From assembly GCA_021783435.1 (NCBI GenBank), contig JAJXUC010000097.1, positions 1-13,857 of the forward strand: 13,857 nt of DNA, read 5' to 3'. The position numbers were made by a program, and so were the translations under genes. The DNA is from Pseudomonadota bacterium (lineage in GTDB: Bacteria > Pseudomonadota > Gammaproteobacteria > Burkholderiales > Burkholderiaceae). The notes below the pieces were generated by a model. That model ran no database searches. It was not told the origin of the DNA and saw only the letters and a list, made by a program, of their open reading frames with translations. Each line of letters opens with the position of its first letter. Positions within the stretch are counted from its first letter, which is position 1. Shown here one piece after another: positions 1-8,871 of the stretch.

Positions 1-290
1 CCCAGATCCAGCCGCAGTGCCCGTGTGAGATAGGCCACGCCGGGCGTGGGCAGCGGCCCGACCAGCACCACGTCACAGCCGGCGGCCGAGAAGCCGCACT
101 CCAGCGCCGCTTCGAGCATGTAGCCGGAGACGCGGGTGTCTTTGCCGATCAGCACCACCGGGCGTTCCACACCATGCCGGCGCAGCACGCGCCCAGCAGC
201 CTGGCCCAGGCGCAAGCCGAATTCAGGGACGATGGGGCTCCTGCCCACACGTCCGCGCACACCGTCGGTTCCGAAATATTGTCTGCTCAT
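1..290 (-). CDS. glmM: Phosphoglucosamine mutase GlmM, N-terminal 96 residues (partial, runs off left edge)
   Basis: GlmM interconverts glucosamine-6-phosphate and glucosamine-1-phosphate in the cytoplasm, the step before UDP-GlcNAc for peptidoglycan and LPS. The visible protein starts [13 protein letters not shown], the typical family N-terminus with the FGTDGVRG signature (residues 6-13). It continues with a domain-1 Rossmann-type strand containing [14 protein letters not shown] (about 47-60). The active-site serine loop expected near residue 100 lies just past the window edge, so catalytic competence cannot be judged. The ATG at 288-290 is the family start; no strong Shine-Dalgarno sequence precedes it. 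It follows folP on the same strand after 88 bp with no clear terminator, so the two are probably cotranscribed. The position after folP is the classic ftsH-folP-glmM order. The identification is firm. Confidence 0.96.
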   Translation of the reverse strand, partial: MSRQYFGTDGVRGRVGRSPIVPEFGLRLGQAAGRVLRRHGVERPVVLIGKDTRVSGYMLEAALECGFSAAGCDVVLVGPLPTPGVAYLTRALRLDL

Positions 291-378
291 CTGGATTGCG
301 TCGCGAGAGGGTTGGCACACTGTAGACATGGGGCCGGATTTTGCCAAACCGCGATTGCGGGATGAGGAGCTGCGGCCC

Positions 379-1206
379 TCATCCACGCATGGCTGTCCAC
401 ACTTTCAGGGCGTCGACGGTGGCAGCAACGTCGTGCGCGCGGACGATGCACGCGCCCGCGGCGACGCATGCCAATGCCGCGGCAAGACTGCCGGGAAGGC
501 GCTCGGCGACCGGACGTCCGGACGTGCCGCCGATCATGGATTTGCGCGAGACGCCCACCAGGACTGGGTAGCCACATGACGTCAGTGTCTCGAGTCCCCG
601 AGCCAGGCTCATGTTGTGCGCGAGCGACTTACCAAAACCAAAACCTGGGTCGAGACAAAGACGCGCTGCGGGAATACCCAACGCCAGCAGATCGGCAACT
701 CGTTGCAGCAGAAAGCTCCGGACCTCGGCGATCACGTCGCCATACTGAGGCTGGAGTTGCATGGTGCCGGGCTCTCCCTGCATGTGCATGAGGCAGATGC
801 CGGCCTGCGACGCCGAGACGATGGCTTGCGCCCCAGGCATGCGCAAGGCGTACACATCGTTGATGATGTCCACGCCCAGATCGAGCGCGCGCTGCATGGT
901 TTGCGGTCTGTAGCTGTCGACCGACACCGGCACGCTCCACAACACGGCTTCGCGCAGCACCGGCTCAATGCGCGTCCACTCGGTGTCGGCGTCCACTGGG
1001 GCCGATCCGGGACGCGTGGACTCACCGCCGATGTCGAGGATGTCTGCGCCCTCCTCCAGCAACCTGCTTGCATGACGGATGGCCGAGCGTGCATCGTCGT
1101 GCTGGCCGCCGTCGGAAAACGAGTCGGGCGTGACGTTGACGATGCCCATCACCAAGGGGCGAGAAAGCGCCAATTGGAATCGACCCGCCAACCAGTGTTG
1201 AAGCAT
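379..1206 (-). CDS. folP: Dihydropteroate synthase
   Basis: FolP condenses 6-hydroxymethyl-dihydropterin pyrophosphate with p-aminobenzoate to dihydropteroate in folate synthesis; it is the sulfonamide target. The 275-residue TIM-barrel protein shows the family signatures in order: [15 protein letters not shown] (20-34, Asn24), [13 protein letters not shown] (56-68), the SVDS strand with Asp97, IINDV with Asn116, LDPGFGFGK with Asp186, SRKS with Lys222, and RAHD with Arg256 and His258. These match the E. coli pterin- and phosphate-binding residues with an offset of one or two. The frame stays open to 1272, but that upstream start lies inside the ftsH terminator hairpin and adds non-homologous residues. 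The ATG at 1204-1206 ([10 protein letters not shown]) gives the usual family length, with only a weak GAG upstream. No resistance-type change is obvious by eye. Confidence 0.96.
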   Translation of the reverse strand: MLQHWLAGRFQLALSRPLVMGIVNVTPDSFSDGGQHDDARSAIRHASRLLEEGADILDIGGESTRPGSAPVDADTEWTRIEPVLREAVLWSVPVSVDSYRPQTMQRALDLGVDIINDVYALRMPGAQAIVSASQAGICLMHMQGEPGTMQLQPQYGDVIAEVRSFLLQRVADLLALGIPAARLCLDPGFGFGKSLAHNMSLARGLETLTSCGYPVLVGVSRKSMIGGTSGRPVAERLPGSLAAALACVAAGACIVRAHDVAATVDALKVWTAMRG

Positions 1207-1241
1207 GCAATCTCGATGGAGGCGTGGTTGGGTTGCCGATG

Positions 1242-1268
1242 AAAAAACGGCCCGGTGACCGGGCCGTT
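1242..1268 (-). terminator. Intrinsic terminator after ftsH
   Basis: Read on the minus strand, this is a perfect 10-bp GC-rich stem (AACGGCCCGG / CCGGGCCGTT) with a 3-nt loop, followed at once by six T residues (the plus-strand A run 1242-1247). It begins 17 bp past the ftsH stop and lies 36 bp before the folP start. It separates ftsH from folP, although the two genes are adjacent and co-oriented. The structure is seen directly; how efficiently it terminates is inferred. Confidence 0.92.
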
Positions 1269-1284
1269 GCATCGAAGGAGCGAC

Positions 1285-3186
1285 TCAGGCAGCCGAGGCA
1301 GACGGCGCATCAGCAGACAAGCCGCTGGGCCTCCCTGCGGTCGGCGGCTGCTGGCCCGTCGTGGTGGCACCGGGTGGCTTCGGCGCGCGCGGCGGACGGC
1401 CCGACATGATGTCCTCGATCTGGTCGGAGTCGATGGTTTCCCACTCCAGCAAGGCTTGGGCCATCACGTGGATCTTGTCCTTGTTGTCTTCGATCAGCTT
1501 GCGTGCCAAGGCATACTGCTCGTCGATGATGCGGCGGATCTCACCATCCACTTTTTGCATGGTCTGCTCGGACACATGCGTGGTCTTGGTGATGGAACGG
1601 CCGATGAACACCTCGCCTTCGTTCTCGGCATAGACCATCGGCCCCAGGGAGTCGGACATGCCGTAGCGCGTCACCATGTCGCGCGCCAGTTGCGTGGCGC
1701 GCTCGAAGTCGTTCGAGGCACCGGTGGTCATTTGATTCATGAACACCTCTTCGGCGATACGCCCACCGAACAGCACCGAGATCATGCTGAGAATGCGCTC
1801 ACGGTCCATGCTGTAGCGATCGTTCTCCGGCAACTGCATGGTCAGCCCCAGGGCGCGGCCGCGTGGAATGATGGTGACCTTGTGCACCGGGTCGGTCTTG
1901 GGCATCAACCTGGCGACCAGGGCATGTCCGGATTCGTGATAAGCCGTGTTGCGGCGCTCGTCCTCGGGCATGACCATGCCCTTGCGCTCGGCGCCCATCA
2001 TGATCTTGTCCTTGGCGCGCTCGAAGTCTTCCATTTCGACCAACCGGCCACTGCGGCGGGCGGCGAACAGCGAAGCTTCGTTCACCAGATTGGCCAGATC
2101 AGCACCGGAGAAGCCTGGTGTGCCACGGGCAAGGATGTCGGCACGCACATCGGGGCCGATGGGGGCCTTGCGCATGTGCACGATGAGGATTTGCTCACGG
2201 CCACGAATGTCCGGAAGCTGCACATACACCTGGCGGTCGAATCGGCCGGGGCGCAGCAACGCCGGGTCGAGAATGTCGGGCCGGTTGGTGGCGGCGATCA
2301 CGATGACACCGAGATTGGTATCGAAACCGTCCATCTCGACCAGCATCTGGTTGAGGGTCTGCTCCCGCTCGTCGTTGCCACCGCCCAGCCCCGCCCCGCG
2401 ATGCCGGCCCACGGCATCGATCTCATCGATGAAGATGATGCAGGGCGCATGCTTCTTCGCCGTCTCGAACATGTCGCGCACGCGCGATGCGCCCACACCC
2501 ACGAACATCTCGACGAAGTCAGAGCCGGAAATGGAGAAAAAGGGAACCTTGGCCTCGCCAGCAACGCTCTTGGCCAGCAAGGTCTTGCCGGTACCGGGCG
2601 GGCCGACGAGCAGCACACCACGCGGAATGCGGCCGCCGAGTTTCTGGAATTTCTGCGGATCCTTGAGGAAATCGACCAATTCCTTGACTTCTTCCTTCGC
2701 CTCGTCGCAGCCGGCCACATCCGCAAAGGTCACCGTATTGCTGGATTCGTCGAGCAGACGAGCCTTGGATTTGCCGAAACTGAACGCACCCCCACGGCCA
2801 CCCCCTTGCATCTGGCGCATGAAGTAGACCCAGACGCCGATGAGCAGCAGCATGGGGAACCAGGAGATCAGGATTTGCATCAGGAACGACTGCTCCTCGC
2901 GCGGCGCACCGGTCACCTGCACGCCATCCTTGATCAGGTCGCCGACCATCCACAAGTCACCGGGTGAGGTCAGGGCATAGCGCCGGCCTTCGGTGGTTGT
3001 CACATCCAGGGTGCCACTCTGGTGGACGATCACCTTTTTCACGCGACCTTGCTTGGCCTCTTGCATGAACTGGGTGTAACTCACGGAGTCCGTTGGCGCC
3101 GCCCGGTCAAATTGCTTGAACACCGTGAACAGCACCAAGCCAATCACCAGCCAGATTGCAACTTTGGAAAACCATTGATTGTTCAA
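1285..3186 (-). CDS. ftsH: ATP-dependent zinc metalloprotease FtsH
   Basis: FtsH is the membrane-anchored hexameric AAA+ protease that degrades damaged membrane proteins and short-lived regulators, such as sigma-32 and LpxC in E. coli. The 633-residue protein has an N-terminal membrane segment (about 9-25), a periplasmic domain, and a second membrane segment (about 103-123). The AAA+ module follows, with Walker A GPPGTGKT (195-202), Walker B IIFIDEID (250-257) and a second region of homology with Arg312 and Arg315 (301-318). The protease domain has the zinc motif HESGH (417-421) and a likely third ligand Asp493. The last 40 or so residues form a Pro/Ala/Ser-rich, probably disordered tail. The start is a TTG codon at 3184-3186, set by an AGGAG six bases upstream; the translation [20 protein letters not shown] fits family N-termini. 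It lies 169 bp downstream of rlmE and ends at a strong terminator. Confidence 0.98.
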   Translation of the reverse strand: MNNQWFSKVAIWLVIGLVLFTVFKQFDRAAPTDSVSYTQFMQEAKQGRVKKVIVHQSGTLDVTTTEGRRYALTSPGDLWMVGDLIKDGVQVTGAPREEQSFLMQILISWFPMLLLIGVWVYFMRQMQGGGRGGAFSFGKSKARLLDESSNTVTFADVAGCDEAKEEVKELVDFLKDPQKFQKLGGRIPRGVLLVGPPGTGKTLLAKSVAGEAKVPFFSISGSDFVEMFVGVGASRVRDMFETAKKHAPCIIFIDEIDAVGRHRGAGLGGGNDEREQTLNQMLVEMDGFDTNLGVIVIAATNRPDILDPALLRPGRFDRQVYVQLPDIRGREQILIVHMRKAPIGPDVRADILARGTPGFSGADLANLVNEASLFAARRSGRLVEMEDFERAKDKIMMGAERKGMVMPEDERRNTAYHESGHALVARLMPKTDPVHKVTIIPRGRALGLTMQLPENDRYSMDRERILSMISVLFGGRIAEEVFMNQMTTGASNDFERATQLARDMVTRYGMSDSLGPMVYAENEGEVFIGRSITKTTHVSEQTMQKVDGEIRRIIDEQYALARKLIEDNKDKIHVMAQALLEWETIDSDQIEDIMSGRPPRAPKPPGATTTGQQPPTAGRPSGLSADAPSASAA

Positions 3187-3192
3187 AACAGA

Positions 3193-3197
3193 CTCCT
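3193..3197 (-). promoter_or_regulatory. Shine-Dalgarno fixing the TTG start of ftsH
   Basis: On the minus strand AGGAG is followed by six bases (TCTGTT) and then TTG AAC AAT CAA TGG. This spacing is ideal and supports the non-ATG start at 3186. The next in-frame ATG (residue 41) would remove the first membrane segment, so TTG initiation is needed for a functional FtsH. Confidence 0.85.
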
Positions 3198-3252
3198 GGA
3201 GGCTCCGGCGTGGAGCAAACGCTTGAATCGCACCACACCTAATCTGCGTCCA

Positions 3253-3281
3253 ATTCTAGGTGAATCAAGTCTGGACTCCCT
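3253..3281 (-). promoter_or_regulatory. Possible promoter upstream of ftsH
   Basis: In the 169-bp rlmE-ftsH gap, which is visibly more AT-rich than the flanking genes, the minus strand carries TAGAAT (3253-3258, five of six bases of TATAAT). A poor -35 candidate (AGGGAG, 3276-3281) lies 17 bp upstream. I saw no good heat-shock (sigma-32) consensus although ftsH is heat-inducible in E. coli. ftsH may equally be read from the rlmE promoter. Confidence 0.3.
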
Positions 3282-3355
3282 ATTTTCTGCGAGTAGACCC
3301 ACAAGGCCGAAGGAAATTTTTAGCCAATAACTATGAAAATAATCAAGGCCATAGC

Positions 3356-4009
3356 TTACACGGGAGTCGGCGCTGCAATTTTCGGATCCCTACCCAAAAT
3401 GAACACCTCAGCCGAACGGTCTCGCGATGCCTTGGGCTTGATCGCCTTCACGGTTTTGAATTGCAATTTGAAACGGTTGACGATCTGACTGAAATAGCCG
3501 GTGTGAAAGCTCTTGATCAGCATCACACCATCCTCGCTCAGCCAGTTGCGCGCAAAGTCGAGCGCAAGATCGGCGAGGTGTTCGATGCGCGCAGCGTCGG
3601 CCGAGGCGATGCCCGAAAGATTGGGGGCCATATCCGACAGCAAAACATTCACTCGCCTGCCTTGCAACGCCGCTTCGAGTCGTGCAAGCACATCGGCTTC
3701 GCGAAAATCCCCTTGAATGAACTGCACGCCAGTCACCGGCTCCATGGGCAACAAATCCAGCGCAAGGACTGTCCCTCGCAGGCCACCCTCGGGACTGGCC
3801 AGTTTGCGACTCAGATATTGGGACCAGGCTCCGGGCGCGCTGCCAAGATCCACCACGACATGGCCGGGCATCACCAAGCGGTTGTCCTCGTCGATTTCCT
3901 GCAGTTTGTACACGGCGCGCGAGCGGTAGTTGTCTTTTTGCGCCCGCTTGACGAACGGGTCATGCAAGTGCTCGTTCAACCAAGCTTTCTTGAAACGATT
4001 TTTTTTCAT
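3356..4009 (-). CDS. rlmE: 23S rRNA (uridine-2'-O-)-methyltransferase RlmE
   Basis: RlmE (FtsJ/RrmJ) uses S-adenosylmethionine to 2'-O-methylate U2552 in the A-loop of 23S rRNA late in 50S assembly. The 217-residue protein has the SAM-binding motif [16 protein letters not shown] (51-66), the [11 protein letters not shown] motif (123-133) and the family K-D-K-E catalytic tetrad as Lys35, Asp126, Lys166 and Glu201, spaced as in the E. coli enzyme. The basic N-terminus [10 protein letters not shown] suits rRNA binding. The ATG at 4007-4009 has no Shine-Dalgarno sequence. The gene is divergent from yhbY (72 bp apart) and upstream of ftsH, the same arrangement as in E. coli. It is sometimes still annotated ftsJ or rrmJ. 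Confidence 0.97.
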   Translation of the reverse strand: MKKNRFKKAWLNEHLHDPFVKRAQKDNYRSRAVYKLQEIDEDNRLVMPGHVVVDLGSAPGAWSQYLSRKLASPEGGLRGTVLALDLLPMEPVTGVQFIQGDFREADVLARLEAALQGRRVNVLLSDMAPNLSGIASADAARIEHLADLALDFARNWLSEDGVMLIKSFHTGYFSQIVNRFKLQFKTVKAIKPKASRDRSAEVFILGRDPKIAAPTPV

Positions 4010-4069
4010 GAGAACAGGGATTTCATCGCGACGATTTGAAATTGCAGCGGGCGCAATCGGCAGAAGACG

Positions 4070-4075
4070 GATAAT
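4070..4075 (+). promoter_or_regulatory. Possible -10 element of yhbY; transcript may be leaderless
   Basis: GATAAT (five of six consensus bases) ends six bases before the yhbY ATG, which would place the transcription start at or next to the A of the start codon. No Shine-Dalgarno sequence precedes that ATG, which agrees with a leaderless message. No good -35 box is visible at 16-18 bp. This is inference from spacing only. Confidence 0.3.
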
Positions 4076-4081
4076 TCAGAC

Positions 4082-4561
4082 ATGACCACATTGCACCTCA
4101 CCCCAGCCGACCGCAGCACCAAACGCGCCCAGGCCCATCCGCTCAAACCGACCGTGCTGATCGGCGACCAGGGTCTGACCGAAGCCGTCATGGCCGAAAT
4201 CGATCGTGCCCTGTCGTCCCACGGACTGATCAAGGTGCGCATGGCCTTGGATGATCGCGTGGCCCGTGCCGAAGGCATGGAACGCATTTGTGAAGCTCTC
4301 GGCGCTGCACCGGTGCAGAGCATCGGCAAGATTCTGGTGCTGTTCCGACCCATTCCGCTTGAACGCGACGACGCATCAACAGGAAAAACCAAGGGCGCAG
4401 GGCCCAAGCAGGTGAAGGTCGTCGTGCCCTCGACCAGCCCGACCCACCGCGCCCGCATCAAACGCGTCACCGTTCTGGGCAACGAGCGGCTGACGGCCAC
4501 GGGCAAAGTCAAGCGCGCCAAACCACGTCAATCCAGCATCAAGAAAATTCGGCTGGGCTGA
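4082..4561 (+). CDS. yhbY: CRM-domain RNA-binding protein YhbY, with extended basic C-terminus
   Basis: YhbY is a small RNA-binding protein of the CRM (chloroplast RNA splicing and ribosome maturation) domain family; the E. coli protein associates with pre-50S particles. Residues about 10-95 form the CRM domain: AHPLKPTVLIGDQGLTEAV is very close to the E. coli sequence, followed by LIKVRM and VQSIGKILVLFRP. E. coli YhbY is 97 residues, whereas this protein has 159. The extra 60 or so residues are rich in Lys, Arg, Pro and Thr, look disordered and are strongly basic, probably adding non-specific RNA contact. The ATG at 4082 has no Shine-Dalgarno sequence. It is divergent from rlmE, another 50S maturation factor, and convergent with the DUF4149 gene (44 bp between stops). 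Confidence 0.93.
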   Translation: MTTLHLTPADRSTKRAQAHPLKPTVLIGDQGLTEAVMAEIDRALSSHGLIKVRMALDDRVARAEGMERICEALGAAPVQSIGKILVLFRPIPLERDDASTGKTKGAGPKQVKVVVPSTSPTHRARIKRVTVLGNERLTATGKVKRAKPRQSSIKKIRLG

Positions 4562-4605
4562 AGCCGTTCACGCAAGCCGCCAGAACCAAAGGCTCAGGGC
4601 GCGGC

Positions 4606-5040
4606 TCACTGTTCAGTTGCGGCCGGCAACTTCCAGGCATATGCAAACACGCACACCGCCTGCAACACATAGACCAAACTTGCAGCCGCATGCCACTTGC
4701 CGGCATTGGCTGCGTGGTTGACGGCGGCTTGAATCAGGTTGGGCACAACGCCGAACTCACCCAGCACAGCAAAGAAAATGCCGCCAAGAACCAGAAAAAA
4801 AGGCGTTGCCGCCGAGAGTGGCTTGGCGTGACGACGCTCCAACAAAGCCAGCGCGAGACCGAGAATCAGCGCGGCAAGAGTCATGAGATAAAACATACGG
4901 CTGGCCACCATGGCGGCCACCATCTTGTCCGGCACGATGGCAAAAGCCGTCGGCGCGCCGATCAGGCCAACGGCTGCCAAGCCGCCAAGCCACAAGGCGG
5001 CAAGCAGGAAGCGCAGTCGCAAGTGCAGAAGCGCACTCAC
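4606..5040 (-). CDS. DUF4149 domain-containing membrane protein
   Basis: This is a 144-residue protein of unknown function that I place in the DUF4149 (TMEM205-like) family. It has four hydrophobic segments at about 11-33, 41-66, 78-100 and 117-136, and short loops with a charged LERRHAK stretch at about 67-73, so it is an inner-membrane protein. The GTG start at 5038-5040 overlaps the greA stop as GTGA, which implies translational coupling and a shared transcript. Homologues sit next to greA in other Burkholderiales as far as I recall, but neither partner nor reaction is known to me. The family call rests on pattern recognition, so it is moderately sure; that it is a real gene is very likely. 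Confidence 0.85.
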   Translation of the reverse strand: MSALLHLRLRFLLAALWLGGLAAVGLIGAPTAFAIVPDKMVAAMVASRMFYLMTLAALILGLALALLERRHAKPLSAATPFFLVLGGIFFAVLGEFGVVPNLIQAAVNHAANAGKWHAAASLVYVLQAVCVFAYAWKLPAATEQ

Positions 5041-5510
5041 GCGTATTTCACCTTGACGACTTCGTAACCACGCACGCCCCCCGGCGCCATGACCTGGGCG
5101 ATGTCGCCCTCCTCCTTCCCAATGAGCGCACGGGCAATGGGTGAACTCACGGAAATCATGCCCAGCTTCAAGTCGGCCTCATCGTCACCGACGATCTGGT
5201 AGACCACGACATCACCACTTTCCTCGTCCGACAACTCCACGGTGGCACCGAACACGACCCGACCTTCGGCATGCAGTTCGGCGGGATCGATGATCTGCGC
5301 CGACGACAGCTTGGTTTCCAGCTCGGCAATTCGGCCTTCGATAAAGCCCTGGCGATCCTTCGCCGCTTCGTACTCGGCGTTTTCCGACAAATCGCCTTGC
5401 GCCCTTGCCTCGGCAATGGCCTGAATGACGGCATGACGCTCAACGGATTTGAGGCGCTGCAGTTCAGCCTTGAGTTTTTCCGCGCCGCGGCGGGTCATGG
5501 GTGTGGACAT
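5037..5510 (-). CDS. greA: Transcription elongation factor GreA
   Basis: GreA enters the RNA polymerase secondary channel and stimulates cleavage of backtracked transcripts. The 157-residue length matches the family (158 in E. coli). The N-terminal antiparallel coiled coil (about 5-75) carries the tip sequence [19 protein letters not shown] with the catalytic acids Asp40 and Glu43. The C-terminal FKBP-like domain (about 80-157) contains [28 protein letters not shown] and the APGG turn. The ATG at 5508-5510 is used; MTRRGAEKL at residue 5 is the conserved core. It lies downstream of the carB terminator, so it probably has its own promoter in the short gap or depends on read-through, and it is coupled to the following membrane-protein gene. 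Confidence 0.98.
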   Translation of the reverse strand: MSTPMTRRGAEKLKAELQRLKSVERHAVIQAIAEARAQGDLSENAEYEAAKDRQGFIEGRIAELETKLSSAQIIDPAELHAEGRVVFGATVELSDEESGDVVVYQIVGDDEADLKLGMISVSSPIARALIGKEEGDIAQVMAPGGVRGYEVVKVKYA

Positions 5511-5536
5511 GGAAAATGATCCAGTGATGGAATTTC

Positions 5537-5570
5537 AAAAAAAACGCCGCAGCAGCGCACTGCCACGGCG
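5537..5570 (-). terminator. Intrinsic terminator after carB
   Basis: On the minus strand an 11-bp stem (5570-5560 pairing with 5555-5545, with two G-U wobbles) and a TGCG loop are followed directly by eight T residues (plus-strand A run 5537-5544). It begins 18 bp past the carB stop and ends 26 bp before the greA start, so it closes the carA-leuE-carB transcript. Confidence 0.92.
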
Positions 5571-5588
5571 ATTCATCGATCTGTCTGT

Positions 5589-8500
5589 TCAGTGTGCCAA
5601 ACGCAGCGACTGATGTAAAGCCTGCAGCGGATAGACCTCAAACTGCCGTAGGCACTTCATCCCCTCCACTGCGGCCTCGGCCCCTGCGATGGTGGTGAAG
5701 GTGGCCACGCGGCTGGCCAGGGCGGTGATGCGGATGGCACGTGAATCGGCAATCGCGTTGCGTCGCTCCTCCACCGTGTTGACCACCAGCACGATGTCGC
5801 CGTTTTTCATCATGTCGACGACATTGGGTCGGCCTTCGGTGACCTTGTTGACCACGTCAACCGGTAAGCCAGCTGCCGCCAAGGAAGCTGCCGTGCCGCG
5901 CGTGGCCGTGAGCAGGAAGCCCATGGCCACCAACTCGCGCGCGACGTCCACCATGCGTGCCTTGTCGTTGTTCTTGACGGACAGGAACACCTTGGCGCTG
6001 CCGGGAACGCCCGCCTCCGGCAAGCGCGAACCCGCGGCGATTTGCGATTTGACGAAAGCCTCGCCAAAGCTGCGGCCCACCCCCATCACCTCGCCGGTGG
6101 ATTTCATTTCGGGACCGAGTATGGGATCGACGCCGGGGAATTTGACGAAGGGGAAAACCGCCTCCTTCACACTGAAGTAGCCGGGCACGACCTCAGCAGG
6201 AATGCGCTGCCCCGCCAGGGTCTGGCCGACCATGCAGCGCGCGGCGATCTTGGCCAGTTGCAGGCCGGTGGCCTTGGAGACGAAGGGAACGGTGCGGGAA
6301 GCGCGGGGGTTGACCTCCAGCACGAAGATGCGGTCCTCGCCACCGTCTTGCTGAATCGCAAACTGCACGTTCATCAAACCCACCACATGCAGCCCATGTG
6401 CCATGGCCACGGTCTGGCGCTTGAGCTCGGCGATGGTGGCAGCCGACAGCGAATAGGGTGGCAGCGAGCAGGCCGAATCGCCCGAGTGCACCCCAGCCTG
6501 CTCGATATGTTCCATGACACCGGCGACGAAGACATCCTGGCCGTCGCAGACGGCATCGACATCGCATTCGATGGCATCGTTGAGAAAGCGGTCGAGCAGC
6601 ACCGGCGAGTCGTGGGACACCTTGACGGCTTCGCGCATGTAACGCTCGAGATCGCGTTGCTCGTGCACGATGTCCATCGCCCGTCCACCCAGAACATAGC
6701 TGGGGCGCACCACCAGCGGATAGCCGATGTCCTCGGCCTTGGCGATGGCCTCCGCCTCGGAGCGCGCGGTGCGGTTGGCTGGTTGCAGCAAACCCAGATC
6801 GTGGATGAGATGCTGGAATCGCTCGCGGTCCTCGGCGGCGTCGATCATGTCCGGGCTGGTGCCGATGATGGGCACGCCTGCAGCCTCCAGCGCCAGCGCC
6901 AGCTTCAGCGGCGTCTGGCCGCCGTATTGCACGATGACACCAGTGGGTTTTTCCTTGTCGACGATTTCCAGCACATCTTCCAGCGTCAGCGGCTCGAAGT
7001 AGAGCCGGTCGGACGTGTCGTAATCGGTCGAGACCGTCTCGGGGTTGCAGTTGACCATGATGGTCTCGTAACCGTCTTCGCGCAGCGCGAGCGCCGCATG
7101 CACGCAGCAATAGTCGAACTCGATCCCCTGGCCGATGCGGTTGGGCCCGCCGCCCAGCACCATGATTTTCTTGCGATCGGTGGGCGCGGACTCGCACTCC
7201 TCCTCGTAAGTCGAGTAGAGGTAGGCGGTCTGCGTGGCAAACTCGGCGGCACAAGTATCGACCCGCTTGTACACCGGGCGCACGCCCAACTCGTGACGGC
7301 GCTTGCGCACGGCGCTCTCGGTGGACTTGAGCAAATAGGCCATGCGCCGATCCGAAAAGCCCTTGCGCTTGAGCCAGCGCAGCGTGTTGGCATCGAGCGC
7401 TTCGAGCTGGGTACGTTCGAGTTGCAGCTCGGTATCGACGATGTCCTTGATCTGCGCCAGGAACCAGGGATCGATGCGGGTGAGCTGGTGCACATCATCC
7501 AGGCTGAAGCCCTGCGCCAAGGCGTCGCCCAGATACCAGATGCGTTCCGGGCCGGGCTCGCCGAGTTCGCGCTCCAAGGTCTCGCGGTCGATGGTTTTCT
7601 GGTTGAGGCCGTCGACACCGACTTCCAGACCGCGCAGCGCTTTCTGGAAACTTTCCTGAAAGGTCCGGCCGATGGCCATGACCTCGCCCACGGACTTCAT
7701 CTGGGTCGTCAGGCGTGCATCAGCCTGGGGAAATTTCTCGAAGGCGAAGCGCGGAACCTTGGTGACCACGTAATCGATGGTCGGCTCGAACGACGCCGGG
7801 GTGATGCCACCGGTGATGTCGTTGCGCAACTCGTCCAGCGTGTAGCCCACGGCCAGCTTGGCCGCGATCTTGGCAATGGGAAATCCTGTGGCTTTCGAGG
7901 CCAGCGCGGAGGATCGCGACACACGCGGATTCATCTCGATGACGATGAGCCGGCCGTCAGCCGGATTCACGGCAAACTGCACGTTGGATCCGCCGGTATC
8001 CACGCCGATCTCACGCAGCACGGCAATGCTGGCGTCGCGCATGACCTGGTATTCCTTGTCGGTCAGGGTTTGCGCCGGCGCGACGGTGATCGAATCCCCG
8101 GTGTGCACACCCATCGGGTCGAGGTTTTCGATCGAGCAGACGATGATGCAGTTGTCCGCGCGGTCGCGCACAACCTCCATCTCGAACTCCTTCCAGCCGA
8201 TCAACGACTCCTCGATCAACAGCTCACTGGTCGGCGAGGCTTCGAGACCGCGCTTGCAAATGGCCTCGAACTCTTCCGGGTTGTAGGCGATACCGCCACC
8301 CGTTCCGCCAAGCGTGAAACTGGGACGAATGATGGTGGGAAAACCAATGGTTTTCTGCACGCCCCAGGCTTCCTCCAGCGTGTGGGCGATGCCCGAACGC
8401 GCCGAGCCCAGGCCGATGCGGGTCATGGCCTGCTTGAACTTCTGCCGGTCCTCGGCCATGTCGATGGCCTCGGGTTTGGCACCGATGAGTTCCACACCGT

Positions 8501-8831
8501 ACTTGGTCAGCACACCGTTGCGGTGCAGGTCGAGAGCGCAATTCAGCGCGGTCTGTCCACCCATGGTCGGCAGGATGGCATCGGGACGCTCGCGGGCAAT
8601 GATGGTCTCGACCACTTGCCAGGTGATGGGCTCGATGTAGGTGACGTCGGCCGTTTCCGGATCGGTCATGATCGTGGCCGGATTGCTGTTGACCAATATG
8701 ACCTTGTAACCCTCTTCACGCAAGGCCTTGCAGGCCTGGGCTCCGGAATAATCGAACTCGCAGGCTTGGCCGATGACGATCGGGCCGGCACCGATGATCA
8801 GGATGCTTTGAATGTCTGTGCGCTTGGGCAT
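5589..8831 (-). CDS. carB: Carbamoyl phosphate synthase large subunit
   Basis: CarB makes carbamoyl phosphate from bicarbonate, ammonia delivered by CarA, and two ATP, for arginine and pyrimidine synthesis. The 1080-residue protein (E. coli 1073) has two homologous ATP-grasp halves. The carboxyphosphate half (about 1-400) has [28 protein letters not shown] and the [13 protein letters not shown] loop. A helical oligomerisation region follows (about 400-555). The carbamoyl-phosphate half (about 560-935) has [28 protein letters not shown] and [12 protein letters not shown]. The C-terminal MGS-like allosteric domain (about 940-1080) has the [10 protein letters not shown] and [17 protein letters not shown] segments and would bind UMP, IMP or ornithine. 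The ATG at 8829-8831 gives the typical [17 protein letters not shown] start. It lies 40 bp after the leuE-like gene and ends at an intrinsic terminator. The frame is intact. Confidence 0.99.
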   Translation of the reverse strand: MPKRTDIQSILIIGAGPIVIGQACEFDYSGAQACKALREEGYKVILVNSNPATIMTDPETADVTYIEPITWQVVETIIARERPDAILPTMGGQTALNCALDLHRNGVLTKYGVELIGAKPEAIDMAEDRQKFKQAMTRIGLGSARSGIAHTLEEAWGVQKTIGFPTIIRPSFTLGGTGGGIAYNPEEFEAICKRGLEASPTSELLIEESLIGWKEFEMEVVRDRADNCIIVCSIENLDPMGVHTGDSITVAPAQTLTDKEYQVMRDASIAVLREIGVDTGGSNVQFAVNPADGRLIVIEMNPRVSRSSALASKATGFPIAKIAAKLAVGYTLDELRNDITGGITPASFEPTIDYVVTKVPRFAFEKFPQADARLTTQMKSVGEVMAIGRTFQESFQKALRGLEVGVDGLNQKTIDRETLERELGEPGPERIWYLGDALAQGFSLDDVHQLTRIDPWFLAQIKDIVDTELQLERTQLEALDANTLRWLKRKGFSDRRMAYLLKSTESAVRKRRHELGVRPVYKRVDTCAAEFATQTAYLYSTYEEECESAPTDRKKIMVLGGGPNRIGQGIEFDYCCVHAALALREDGYETIMVNCNPETVSTDYDTSDRLYFEPLTLEDVLEIVDKEKPTGVIVQYGGQTPLKLALALEAAGVPIIGTSPDMIDAAEDRERFQHLIHDLGLLQPANRTARSEAEAIAKAEDIGYPLVVRPSYVLGGRAMDIVHEQRDLERYMREAVKVSHDSPVLLDRFLNDAIECDVDAVCDGQDVFVAGVMEHIEQAGVHSGDSACSLPPYSLSAATIAELKRQTVAMAHGLHVVGLMNVQFAIQQDGGEDRIFVLEVNPRASRTVPFVSKATGLQLAKIAARCMVGQTLAGQRIPAEVVPGYFSVKEAVFPFVKFPGVDPILGPEMKSTGEVMGVGRSFGEAFVKSQIAAGSRLPEAGVPGSAKVFLSVKNNDKARMVDVARELVAMGFLLTATRGTAASLAAAGLPVDVVNKVTEGRPNVVDMMKNGDIVLVVNTVEERRNAIADSRAIRITALASRVATFTTIAGAEAAVEGMKCLRQFEVYPLQALHQSLRLAH

Positions 8832-8871
8832 GGGGCGATGCAGGTGGAATGCTGGGAAAAATTGGGCTGGG

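Noticed and set aside
1207..1272. N-terminal extension of FolP to the start at 1272
   Set aside because: The extra 22 residues are encoded by the ftsH terminator hairpin and its flank and do not match the family.
1255..2967. Plus-strand open frame of 570 codons opposite ftsH
   Set aside because: Complete antisense shadow of ftsH; no Shine-Dalgarno sequence, its start lies in the terminator hairpin, and no recognisable domain.
4562..4605. Possible bidirectional terminator between yhbY and the DUF4149 gene
   Set aside because: AGCCG and CGGCT arms exist, but the loop is over 30 bases, the pairing is weak and no T-run follows.
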